Source: Desulfobaculum bizertense DSM 18034
Lineage (GTDB): Bacteria > Desulfobacterota > Desulfovibrionia > Desulfovibrionales > Desulfovibrionaceae
Direction of reading: 5' to 3'
Length of the DNA: 64,000 nucleotides
Assembly (NCBI RefSeq): GCF_900167065.1
Contig: NZ_FUYA01000007.1
Location: 62,001-126,000 of the forward strand
Position 1 is the first letter of the stretch; each line of letters begins with the position of its first letter. Of the stretch, positions 36,363 to 44,257 are shown piece by piece. The position numbers were made by a program, and so were the translations under genes. The notes under the pieces are model-generated. The model saw only the letters and a list, made by a program, of their open reading frames with translations, ran no database searches and was not told the DNA's origin.

Positions 36363-37384
36363 TTTCGTTCTCCATACCAGTCAGACATAAAGCTGCGGTA
36401 TTCGCCACTTTCAATGGCATTCCGCCAGTCTTTATGCTCTTCGTACCAGCGCAGGGTTTCGGCAAGGCCACGCTCAAAGGTATATTTGGGGCTAAAGCCA
36501 AGTTCTTTTTCTGCGAGGCTGTAATCCATTGCGTAGCGGCGATCATGGCCGGGGCGGTCCTTGACGTAGGAAATCAGGTCTTCACCCTTGCCCATTGCGG
36601 ACAGAATGGATTTGACGACGTCAATATTGGCTTTTTCTGCGTTACCACCAAAGTTGTACACTGAGCCAGGAGTGCCTTTGCGGAGTGCAAGGTCAACACC
36701 GTGGCAGTGGTCAGTGACAAAAATCCAGTCGCGGACCTGCATGCCATCTCCGTAAATCGGGAGGGGCTTATCTTCTTCTGCGAGCTTGATCATCAGCGGG
36801 ATAAGCTTTTCCGGGAACTGCCACGGACCATAGTTGTTGGAGCAACGGGTGATGACAACCGGGTAGCCATAGGTCTTCCAGAAGGAACGAACAATCAGGT
36901 CCGCGGAGGCTTTGGACGCGGAGTAAGGACTATTGGGTTCCAGCGGATTCTCTTCGGAAAAGGCCGGGTCATCCGTAGCAAGCGTGCCGTAGACTTCGTC
37001 CGTAGAGATTTGCACAAAGCGTTCGATCCCCGCTTCCATTGAGGCTGACAGGATGTTCTGGGTGCCCAGAACATTGGTCACAATGAAAGGTGAGGGGTCA
37101 TGGATGGAGCGGTCCACATGCGACTCTGCTGCAAAGTTCAGCACAGCATCAGGCCTGTGCTCGGCAAGAATGGCGCGAACGCTGTCCTTGTCGGCAATGT
37201 CGGCCCGCACAAAGCTATGCCGCTTGCCCAGCGGAGAGGACTCCAGCGGAGCAATGTTGTTGCGGTTTCCGGCGTAGGTCAGCTTGTCGAGGTTGACAAT
37301 CTCTACGTCCGGATAGGTCTCAAGCATGTGGTAAACAAAGTTGGTGCCGATAAATCCGCAACCACCAGTAACGAGTAACTTCAT
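36359..37384 (-). CDS. rfbB: dTDP-glucose 4,6-dehydratase
   Basis: Second step of dTDP-rhamnose synthesis. 341 residues. GGCGFIGTNF nucleotide loop at the N-terminus, STDEVYG with catalytic Thr-Asp-Glu, YSASKASAD with Tyr-x3-Lys and RCSNNYGPWQFPEKLIP. Strong family match. Forms an operon with rfbD. Confidence 0.96.
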   Translation of the reverse strand: MKLLVTGGCGFIGTNFVYHMLETYPDVEIVNLDKLTYAGNRNNIAPLESSPLGKRHSFVRADIADKDSVRAILAEHRPDAVLNFAAESHVDRSIHDPSPFIVTNVLGTQNILSASMEAGIERFVQISTDEVYGTLATDDPAFSEENPLEPNSPYSASKASADLIVRSFWKTYGYPVVITRCSNNYGPWQFPEKLIPLMIKLAEEDKPLPIYGDGMQVRDWIFVTDHCHGVDLALRKGTPGSVYNFGGNAEKANIDVVKSILSAMGKGEDLISYVKDRPGHDRRYAMDYSLAEKELGFSPKYTFERGLAETLRWYEEHKDWRNAIESGEYRSFMSDWYGERK

Positions 37385-37584
37385 ACGTTTCCCTTGTTTG
37401 ACGTGTTCGAAGAGGACTGTACCAGGGGTATTTTTCTGGTACGTGGAAGCGCAGTATCATAAAAAAGAGGCGCCCCTTGTCCCTGTGTCACGAAGTACAC
37501 AGTAGCCTATCGTAAATTTGGCTGCTGGCAAAGCCTCTGCGTTATGTAAAAAAGTATGAAAATTCGTAAAGTTCAAAAAAAGAG

Positions 37585-37613
37585 TTGACCCGGGAAGGGA
37601 TGGGAGATAATGA
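37585..37613 (+). promoter_or_regulatory. Promoter of the first tRNA-Val gene
   Basis: TTGACC (37585-37590), 17-bp spacer, TAATGA (37608-37613); GATAAT two bases earlier is an alternative -10. The tRNA starts 38 bp downstream. Confidence 0.55.
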
Positions 37614-37651
37614 CTTCTTCCCGCAGCACCTGCGCGGTGTGTTTTGAAAAT

Positions 37652-37728
<77 letters not shown>

Positions 37729-37765
37729 TTTTCAACACACAGAACTGAACAGGAACCCAAAGTCC

Positions 37766-37794
37766 TTGACAGTCTGCGCACTTGCGTGCATATA
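37766..37794 (+). promoter_or_regulatory. Promoter of the second tRNA-Val gene
   Basis: TTGACA (37766-37771), 17-bp spacer, CATATA (37789-37794), starting 37 bp after copy 1 and 28 bp before copy 2. Suggests independent transcription of the second copy. Confidence 0.55.
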
Positions 37795-37821
37795 TCAAAG
37801 CCTCAACGCGTTTGAGTCTAT

Positions 37822-37898
<77 letters not shown>

Positions 37899-37910
37899 TA
37901 TGATACATCA

Positions 37911-37940
37911 AGCTCCAGAATTTATTCTGGGGCTTTTTTT
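37911..37940 (+). terminator. Terminator after tRNA-Val copy 2
   Basis: AGCTCCAGAA / TTCTGGGGCT hairpin (one T-G pair) with a TTTA loop and a run of seven T, 12 nt after the tRNA. Confidence 0.9.
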
Positions 37941-37952
37941 ATTTGGAGGAGT

Positions 37953-38333
37953 TACGAGACTCTGTCTCGTGCTCTGCAAGGGGCGCTGCCCCTTGACCCC
38001 GCCCAAGGACGAGGCCCTTGGGAATCCCGATTTCGCCCGAAATAAAAGGGGCCGGATGAGTGAAAGCCTTTGGCTTTCCCCTTCATCCGGCCCCTTTTTT
38101 TCGGCCTAATTAACTCAGCGTGTGTTCTTTTTCTTTGCGCTCCACCCCTTTCTTTTTGAACGCGAGCGTTCAAAAAGAAAATGGAGGCAACGCACGGGAA
38201 AGAGAAAGAAGCTCTCGACGCTAGCCCCAACAAGTTTAAAAGCCGAGGAAGCAAAGCTTCCACGGCTTTTAAACTCGATGAGGATACGTAAGGGAATCAT
38301 TCCCTTACGCGGGGGTTTGGGGGCTGGCCCCCA
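37953..38333 (-). repeat. Modular palindrome repeat, copy B (inverted)
   Basis: Same module order as copy A, but on the other strand. Its variable stems differ: the first hairpin has AGTTTAAAAGCCG in place of AGTTTGAATT; the GAACGCGAGCGTTC stem (38149-38180) carries CTTTTT/AAAAAG arms; the long stem (38038-38103) reads GGGGCCGGATGA with a nested GCC-TTT-GGC loop. It lies between tRNA-Val and the convergent TauE gene. No coding region seen. Confidence 0.85.
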
Positions 38334-38394
38334 ATTATATACCCACCCATCCAAATCACCCGCTTCATCTGTCCCTCCAGTCCTTATTTATAAG

Positions 38395-39138
38395 TTAGAA
38401 AAGCTGCCAAAGGAGTTTGACACCGATGAGCATAATGACAGCTCCGAGGAATTTTTTGACGGTGCCGGGGGCGAGGTGCTTCTGCATGTAGTTTGTTCCG
38501 AGATACCCGCCGAGGGCGGCAGCGACGCCGACGCAAAGGACGAGTGGGATGTGAATATTTCCCATTGCCCAGTAGGCGAGAAATCCGGTGAAGGAGGAGA
38601 AGGGGACGACGAGGGCAGTAATCATGGCGATGCGCTTGGGGTTGAAGCCAAGGAGCACCATGAGGGGAGCCACCACACCGCCGCCACCGACACCGAGGAG
38701 GCCGGAGCTTCCTCCTGCGAGGGCGCCAATGAGAAAGAGCGTCAGGGCAGGGGCTTTTTCGCGATAGATTTCCCGGTCTGTTTTGCGCTTGGGCTTGAGC
38801 ATCATGCTGCTCGACATAAAGAGGAAGGCGATGAAGCAGAGCTTGAGAGCTGACTCATCGATGAATGTTGAGGCATAGGCTGCAATGGGGGCCATTGCGA
38901 TTGAGCCAATGATGATGGGGCTTCCGAGCCGAAGGTCGAGCCGCCCTGAGCGCAGGTTGGAGACGGATGCACCGATGAGGCTCAGGGTGTTGACGAAGAG
39001 GCTGGTTGGCCGCGCCTCGGCAAAGGGGACGCCCAGCCAGTGAAGGACCGGAACGAGTACGAGCGCTGACCCAATACCGCCAAGGGCAAAGATAAAGCTG
39101 AGAACAAACGCGATTGCGGAAATGAGTAAAATTTCCAT
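38395..39138 (-). CDS. TauE/SafE-family permease
   Basis: 247-residue membrane protein with about eight hydrophobic segments and the two glycine-rich half-repeat motifs (ALGGIGSALVLVPVLHWLG and GLLGVGGGGVVAPLMVLLG). The family exports sulfite, sulfonates or other sulfur anions. It lies 8 nt after a rhodanese gene and downstream of an ArsR regulator, as in bigR/cst-type sulfide-stress loci, so sulfite or thiosulfate export is a reasonable inference. Confidence 0.88.
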   Translation of the reverse strand: MEILLISAIAFVLSFIFALGGIGSALVLVPVLHWLGVPFAEARPTSLFVNTLSLIGASVSNLRSGRLDLRLGSPIIIGSIAMAPIAAYASTFIDESALKLCFIAFLFMSSSMMLKPKRKTDREIYREKAPALTLFLIGALAGGSSGLLGVGGGGVVAPLMVLLGFNPKRIAMITALVVPFSSFTGFLAYWAMGNIHIPLVLCVGVAAALGGYLGTNYMQKHLAPGTVKKFLGAVIMLIGVKLLWQLF

Positions 39139-39146
39139 ATGGGAAC

Positions 39147-39545
39147 CTAGCCTTGAACTTTTTTAAGAATCGTACCGGGTTTGAGTATGGCCAGAAAATT
39201 TTCAAGCGGGGAAGTCAGACACTTCACGTTTTCGTAGCCCTTGTAGCGCAGATAGGCGTACGCAACCGCACCACGGAAAATAGACGTGCAAAAGACTATG
39301 TTCAGCGTGTCATCGGAAATTTCGTCAAGATGCTCAGACAGAGTGTTGAGGGGAATGTTGGTGGCAAAGGGAAGAGGAAGATAGGAAATTTCTTCGGGAG
39401 TACGAACGTCAATGAAGCGGGCCTTGTCGGTGCCGTAGAGTGGAGCAGCCTGCGCCGCGCTGATGGAGTGCTGGCCGGAACCTAAAAAGCTCAGATCCAT
39501 TTCCGAAAGAATAGCCTCAAAAGTCTCTGTTTTTGCCGTCGTCAT
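39147..39545 (-). CDS. Rhodanese-domain sulfurtransferase
   Basis: 132 residues from ATG 39545 (MTTAKTETFEAIL) with AAGGA seven bases upstream. Single rhodanese domain: ARFIDVRTPEEISYLPLP near the start and active-site loop FCTSIFRGA with Cys-x4-Arg. Probably handles persulfide sulfur. An inverted repeat matching that upstream of the ArsR gene lies at 39596-39613, 51 bp before the start. Confidence 0.88.
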   Translation of the reverse strand: MTTAKTETFEAILSEMDLSFLGSGQHSISAAQAAPLYGTDKARFIDVRTPEEISYLPLPFATNIPLNTLSEHLDEISDDTLNIVFCTSIFRGAVAYAYLRYKGYENVKCLTSPLENFLAILKPGTILKKVQG

Positions 39546-39595
39546 TTTGAAATCCTTGAATAAAATCAGCTTGAGAGTGAATGGGTAAATAGCTG

Positions 39596-39613
39596 TTTGG
39601 CTATTCGGCCAAA
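39596..39613. promoter_or_regulatory. Putative ArsR operator upstream of the rhodanese gene
   Basis: TTTGGCTATTCGGCCAAA: perfect TTTGGC/GCCAAA half-sites with a 6-nt spacer, same pattern as the site at 39963-39980. Confidence 0.7.
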
Positions 39614-39636
39614 TACAGGGTATGAAAAAAAGCCCC

Positions 39637-39936
39637 TTATTCCTGGAGCTTGTTTCCAATGCAGTGGAATGTGTCCACAATGCAGGGACAGACCAGCGTG
39701 TAGAAAATATATTTCCCTCTGCGTTCGTCACGGATGAGTCCAGCCTGCTTGAGGATGGCGAGATGCTTGGACACCGTGGACATGTCGTTTCCGACCATTT
39801 CCTGAAGTTCGCCAACGCAACGCTCACCGTGTGAGAGTGCGTCGATGATGAGCAGTCGGGTGGGGTGCGCCATAGCCTTGTAGACTTTGGCGAGTTCCTC
39901 ATATTTCGAGTGTGGCAGAAGAAAAATATTATTCAT
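39637..39936 (-). CDS. ArsR-family repressor, probably thiol/sulfur responsive
   Basis: 99 residues. Winged helix with AMAHPTRLLIIDALSHGERC and the recognition region DMSTVSKHLAILKQAGLI. Cysteines are one in GERCVGEL and three in the C-terminal TLVCPCIVDTFHC. Arsenic sensing by a CxCx2C site is not present; a Cys pair suited to persulfide or metal sensing is possible. It is followed by rhodanese and TauE genes and flanked by matching inverted repeats. Confidence 0.88.
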   Translation of the reverse strand: MNNIFLLPHSKYEELAKVYKAMAHPTRLLIIDALSHGERCVGELQEMVGNDMSTVSKHLAILKQAGLIRDERRGKYIFYTLVCPCIVDTFHCIGNKLQE

Positions 39937-39962
39937 AACTGAGCTTCCCTAAAGGAGATACG

Positions 39963-39980
39963 TTTGGCGATAACGCCAAA
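39963..39980. promoter_or_regulatory. Putative ArsR operator upstream of arsR
   Basis: TTTGGCGATAACGCCAAA is an almost perfect palindrome 26 bp before the arsR start codon. It shares TTTGGC-N6-GCCAAA with the site before the rhodanese gene, as expected for an autoregulated repressor. Confidence 0.75.
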
Positions 39981-40125
39981 TGTGTGGGGTGGTCAAGCCT
40001 TCTTTTGGGAGAAATAGCACAGTCGGGGCGTGAGGCGAAGTTTTTGCGTGCAAAAAACAGGAAAGCCGTGTCAGAAGCTGGATTCAAAGCCTGGGAGATG
40101 ATAGCTCATGTCAGAGAGGTGACAG

Positions 40126-40677
40126 ATGGACTATTCATGGCAGGTACTGACTCTTTCGGAACAGGGAGATGACTGTGGACGCTGGCTCTTGGCCAAGAAG
40201 GGAGTGAGCGGGGCGTCGTTTAGTCTGAACCCTGTGTTTGGCGTGCGTGAAGATCAGGGAATATTTTCGTGCTTTGACTTCCCGTGCAAGGGCTTTGAGC
40301 TGCACTGTGGTGAGCGGCAGCTGGCTTTTGGACGTGAGCTTTTCGTCCCGGAACCTTTACGGGGAAGAGGCGTAGGTTCCTACCTTTTACGCTGGCTTGC
40401 CGGGCAGGCTCTGGATGCCGGGCTGGGAGCAGAGCGGGTGCGCTCGCTGCATCTTATTTCGCGCCAGAACACGGAATTGCGCAATGCGTTTTATGAGCGA
40501 CTGGGCTTTGAGCTGACCGTGTACCGGGATGGAAGCGGCTGGGCACGATTGCCTCAACTCAAAGCCATGCAGATGCAGCCGTCGCATGAAAAAGTACGGC
40601 CAGTTCTGGATGAAGAGCCACGGCCTGTGGCCTTGCAGAACTTTGCAGACATGAACTCGCGCTTGCTCCAGACCTGA
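40126..40677 (+). CDS. GNAT-family acetyltransferase
   Basis: 183 residues. The acetyl-CoA loop is PLRGRGVGSYLLRWLAG near residue 85, and the later NAFYERLGFEL strand is typical. The N-terminal third is unlike common GNAT enzymes and the C-terminal 35 residues are extra. Substrate unknown. ATG 40126 follows AGAGGTGAC. Confidence 0.8.
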   Translation: MDYSWQVLTLSEQGDDCGRWLLAKKGVSGASFSLNPVFGVREDQGIFSCFDFPCKGFELHCGERQLAFGRELFVPEPLRGRGVGSYLLRWLAGQALDAGLGAERVRSLHLISRQNTELRNAFYERLGFELTVYRDGSGWARLPQLKAMQMQPSHEKVRPVLDEEPRPVALQNFADMNSRLLQT

Positions 40678-40721
40678 ATAGGCAGTACAGCCCCCTGAGC
40701 CGAAACGGCTTGGAGGTTAAA

Positions 40722-41210
40722 ATGGAAATTGTACTGTACGAACCGGAGATTCCGCCGAATACGGGGAATATTGCGCGGCTTTGCGCTGCGACCAAGACTC
40801 CGTTGCATCTTGTGGAGCCTTTGGGTTTCAGTCTGGAAAATAAATATCTCAAGCGTGCAGGGCTGGACTACTGGCCTTATGTTGACGTGACTGTGCATCC
40901 GAACTGGGAGCATTTTCTGGAGCATGCTGGAGATCGCCGTATTGTTGCGACCAGCTCCAAGCAGGGCAGCCGCTATGACCGTTTTGGTTTTGAAGCTGAC
41001 GACATTATTTTGATGGGGCCAGAAACGCGTGGCCTGCCCGAGCAGGTGATTGCGAGCGTGGGGCATTGCATTAATCTGCCCATCTGGGGACATGTGCGTA
41101 GTCTGAACCTGTCGACTTCGACAGGTATTATTTTGTACGAAGCAATGCGTCAGGCAGATATTTTCCCAGACATTGAACCGGGTGTGGCGCACGATCTTGC
41201 GATGTCATAG
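40722..41210 (+). CDS. trmL: tRNA (cytidine/uridine-34 2'-O)-methyltransferase
   Basis: Methylates the wobble ribose of tRNA-Leu isoacceptors. 162 residues from ATG 40722, with GGAGG five bases upstream. SPOUT fold motifs: EPEIPPNTGNIARLCAATKT, GPETRGLPEQV and the knot NLSTSTGIILYE. Normal length. Confidence 0.94.
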   Translation: MEIVLYEPEIPPNTGNIARLCAATKTPLHLVEPLGFSLENKYLKRAGLDYWPYVDVTVHPNWEHFLEHAGDRRIVATSSKQGSRYDRFGFEADDIILMGPETRGLPEQVIASVGHCINLPIWGHVRSLNLSTSTGIILYEAMRQADIFPDIEPGVAHDLAMS

Positions 41211-41244
41211 GCGCATGATTTTTTAGGACGCGAAGGAGCGGGGA

Positions 41245-42204
41245 ATGGAATCTGTGATGTACTGGGCTGTGCCGCTGTGCGCAGTCCTTGTGGACTGGTT
41301 TGTTGGTGATCCGCATGGCTGGCCGCATCCTGTTTGTGCACTTGGCTGGTATGCCGGTCGCATAGAATATTGTGCCCGACGCTTTGCTGGGCAGAAATTT
41401 TTGCTCGCCAAGGGTGCTCTTGGCGTTGTGCTGATGGCTGGAACGGCGTGGCTTGTCGTGGCTGGCCTCACGGCGATTCCCTATGTTGGGCTGATTCTGG
41501 CGTTGTATTTTTCCTTTGCAGGTTTGGCTCTTGGTCAGCTTATGCGTGAAGGCCGTCATGTGCTCGCGCTGCTGGATGCTGGGGAGCTGGAAGATGCGCG
41601 TTTTGCTCTTTCCTATCTCGTGAGTCGTGAGACTGAACAGATGAGCGAGGAAGACGTTCGTGCCGGGCTTGCCGAGACGCTGAGTGAAAATCTCAACGAT
41701 GGTTTTGTCGCTCCATTTTTCTATCTGATGCTTGGTGGACCTGCATTGCTGTGGGCGTACAAGGCCGTGAGCACGCTGGATTCCATGTGGGGGTACCGCA
41801 CGCCACAGTATGAAAAGTTTGGCAAGGTTGCGGCCCGAATGGATGATGTACTTGCGTGGATTCCGGCGCGTTTGTGTGCGCTGGGGCTGCTGTGTGGTGC
41901 AAAGCTTTTGCGCTATGAGACGGCAGGCGAAGCCTTTGGGCATGCATCAATTGACGCAGGCAAAAGCGCGAGTCCGAATGCAGGCTGGCCAATGGCAACG
42001 GCGGCATGGCTTGCTGGCGCGGCAATGGGTGGCCGAGCTGTGTATTTTGGGAAAGTGAAGGAAAAACCCGTGCTTGGTCCTGCGGGGGAACCGTGGACTG
42101 ATGCAGCATTGCGGCGGCTCATGCGGCTTATTCCTGTAGGAGGGCTTGTTGGGGCTGCTTTTTGTGGCATTTTGGCCGCTGTGATTCGCTTTGCTGTGTG
42201 CTAG
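41245..42204 (+). CDS. cobD: Adenosylcobinamide-phosphate synthase
   Basis: Membrane enzyme (CobD/CbiB) attaching aminopropanol to adenosylcobyrate in B12 synthesis. 319 residues with several hydrophobic segments. Motifs are DWFVGDPHGWPHPVCALG at the N-terminus, SENLNDGFVAPFFYLMLGGP and SPNAGWPMATAAWLAGAAMG. AAGGAG precedes the ATG. No other cobalamin gene nearby. Confidence 0.94.
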   Translation: MESVMYWAVPLCAVLVDWFVGDPHGWPHPVCALGWYAGRIEYCARRFAGQKFLLAKGALGVVLMAGTAWLVVAGLTAIPYVGLILALYFSFAGLALGQLMREGRHVLALLDAGELEDARFALSYLVSRETEQMSEEDVRAGLAETLSENLNDGFVAPFFYLMLGGPALLWAYKAVSTLDSMWGYRTPQYEKFGKVAARMDDVLAWIPARLCALGLLCGAKLLRYETAGEAFGHASIDAGKSASPNAGWPMATAAWLAGAAMGGRAVYFGKVKEKPVLGPAGEPWTDAALRRLMRLIPVGGLVGAAFCGILAAVIRFAVC

Positions 42205-42310
42205 ATTTCTTGCGCTTTCAGGGGATTGCAGGTAGGTCTCTTTGACTGGGGAATGCTTGGCAGGAGACAAACACAAAGCACCTCTGGAACTCAAGGACTG
42301 GAGAAGGTTC

Positions 42311-42637
42311 ATGGAAACAGGAATTACAGACTGTCCTGGAATGGATTATCTCGTATGTATTGAGGGCTTTTTGGTTCCTCTTGCACAGATTAAGGCTATT
42401 GGGTGGATTGAGAAAACCTACTCCGATCCAGACGCTCCCTATGAGCCTGAGCAGTATTATTTTCGAGTTTATCTTTCACAGCCAGAAGGCGATCGTGGGG
42501 ATGGCGTGCCGCGTGATCTGGCTGCGTTTTTTGACTCGGAAACTGAGGCCACGCAGGAACGGCTGGCCTTGGCAAAGAAGGTGAATGCCTATTATCAAAA
42601 CATGTTTGGGGTGATTTTCCCTACGTGTGTGCATTAA
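42311..42637 (+). CDS. Small unknown protein
   Basis: 108 residues from ATG 42311 (METGITDCPGMDYL), preceded by GGAGAAGG. No recognisable domain, signal or membrane segment. It contains ACxx-free, aspartate- and tyrosine-rich stretches (YEPEQYYFRVYL) and an alpha-helical C-terminus. A longer frame to 42242 exists but lacks a ribosome-binding site. Closed by a strong terminator. Confidence 0.65.
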   Translation: METGITDCPGMDYLVCIEGFLVPLAQIKAIGWIEKTYSDPDAPYEPEQYYFRVYLSQPEGDRGDGVPRDLAAFFDSETEATQERLALAKKVNAYYQNMFGVIFPTCVH

Positions 42638-42658
42638 GCATTTTCCGCATACATCTTT

Positions 42659-42690
42659 AGCGCAGAAACATATGTTTCTGCGCTTTTTTT
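42659..42690 (+). terminator. Perfect palindromic terminator
   Basis: GCGCAGAAACAT/ATGTTTCTGCGC followed by seven T, 23 nt after the small unknown gene. Confidence 0.92.
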
Positions 42691-42790
42691 GTGCCCTTGG
42701 AACAAGATAGGTCTTGGTTCATGTCTGTGTGCTGTGCTATTTGTAAACGCAGTAATATCGCTAACAACTGCATTGCAAGGAGCTGTGCTT

Positions 42791-44185
42791 ATGTACTTTA
42801 AACAGATTGTTGTTCCGGGCATGGGCTGTTTTTCGTATGTGATTGGATGCCCTGCGGCCGGCGCAATGGCTGTTGTTGATCCCAAGCGGGATATTCAGGA
42901 TTATCTGGATATTTCACGGCGGGAAGGCATGAAGATTACGCACATTATTGAAACGCATGTCCATGCTGACCATGTGAGCGGAAATCAGGAGCTGAAATCG
43001 CGTACAGGCGCGACGATATACATGGAAAAGGATTCTCCGGTGAGCTTTCCGTTTGAGCCGCTGAAAGAAGGTGATCGACTGGAAATAGGTGCGGCACGTA
43101 TGGATATTCTGGAGACCCCCGGGCATACGCCCAATTCACTGTCTGTGCTGGTTTCTGACTTGATGCGTTCCGAAGAGCCGTGGCTTATTTTGACTGGTGA
43201 CGTGCTTTTTGTGGGAGACATTGGGCGTCCTGACCTTGTTGGACCTGATGTGATTGATCAGCAGGTACGCAATCAGTGGCAAAGCCTCTACGTGAAGTTT
43301 GGGCAGTTGCCGGATCATCTGGAAGTTTTTCCTGCACATGGCCAAGGCTCACTGTGCGGCAAGGGGATGAGTAGCAAAGGAAATTCCACGCTTGGCTATG
43401 AGCGGGCAGCAAATCCCATGCTTCAGTTTTCAAATTTTGAAGATTTTCATGCGGCGATGACGCAGACCTTCCCGGTGCGACCGAAGAGCTTTACTCACAT
43501 TATCCAGTCGAACATGCACGGCGCGCCTTTGCTTGAGCGCTGTCCTATGGATTTGGCTCTGAACCCTGACCAGTTTGAGGCGGCGATGGAACGGGGGGCG
43601 GTTGTTATTGACACCCGTGGTGCGGCGTCATTTGGTGGAACACATATTCCGGGAAGCATTAACATTGGCTTTGAGCCTGCCATGGCCAACTGGGTCGGCA
43701 TGGTGGTGGAGCCTGATGCGGATATTATTCTCGTGGTGGATGGGCCAGAGCGCTATGCTGAAATGCAGACGATTTTGCATCGCATTGGCTACGACCGAAT
43801 TTATGGCTGGCTTGCTGGCGGTATGAGCGGCTGGGTAATGAGCGGGCGGCCAGTGGAGCGCCTGCCACAGTATTCATCCAGGGAGCTGGCAGAAGAGCTG
43901 GTTGGTGGTGGATTGCCGCAGATTATTGATGTGCGAACTGATGCAGAGTGGAAACAGGGATACATTCCCGGTTCAACGCATGTCGCATTGACTGACCTGC
44001 TTGCGGAGGGCGTGCCGGGACTGAAAGCAGACGAACCTGCACTCGTGCTTTGCGGCTCTGGTTACCGTTCAAATATCGCCGCAAGCCATTTGCAGCATGC
44101 TGGATTTCCTAAAGTCTCCTCTCTTGCTGGCGGCCTTGTCGCATGGCAGCGTGCCGGGAATAGCGTCATGAAAGATGTGGAATAA
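42791..44185 (+). CDS. CstB-like persulfide dioxygenase-sulfurtransferase
   Basis: 464 residues in three parts. Residues 1-250 are a metallo-beta-lactamase fold with metal ligands THVHADH, ETPGHTPN, TGDVLFVGDIGRPDL and FPAHG, as in ETHE1-type persulfide dioxygenases. Next is a rhodanese-like domain whose active Cys is missing (ILVVDGPERYAE). Last is a rhodanese with an active loop (LVLCGSGYRSN). This matches staphylococcal CstB in order and size. ATG 42791 has AAGGAG eight bases upstream. It oxidises glutathione- or small-thiol persulfide with O2. Confidence 0.9.
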   Translation: MYFKQIVVPGMGCFSYVIGCPAAGAMAVVDPKRDIQDYLDISRREGMKITHIIETHVHADHVSGNQELKSRTGATIYMEKDSPVSFPFEPLKEGDRLEIGAARMDILETPGHTPNSLSVLVSDLMRSEEPWLILTGDVLFVGDIGRPDLVGPDVIDQQVRNQWQSLYVKFGQLPDHLEVFPAHGQGSLCGKGMSSKGNSTLGYERAANPMLQFSNFEDFHAAMTQTFPVRPKSFTHIIQSNMHGAPLLERCPMDLALNPDQFEAAMERGAVVIDTRGAASFGGTHIPGSINIGFEPAMANWVGMVVEPDADIILVVDGPERYAEMQTILHRIGYDRIYGWLAGGMSGWVMSGRPVERLPQYSSRELAEELVGGGLPQIIDVRTDAEWKQGYIPGSTHVALTDLLAEGVPGLKADEPALVLCGSGYRSNIAASHLQHAGFPKVSSLAGGLVAWQRAGNSVMKDVE

Positions 44186-44201
44186 ATTGCTCTGAACTTA
44201 G

Positions 44202-44250
44202 CAGGGCAGAAAGAATACAAAAGCACGCCTCAGCGTTTACTGGGGCGTGC
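44202..44250 (+). repeat. 49-bp direct repeat, copy 1 (contains a hairpin)
   Basis: Identical base for base to 45934-45982. The last 29 bp form an AGCACGCCTCAG / CTGGGGCGTGC hairpin that also serves as terminator for the flanking genes. The two copies bracket the phosphoethanolamine transferase gene. Confidence 0.9.
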
Positions 44251-44257
44251 ATGTTTT

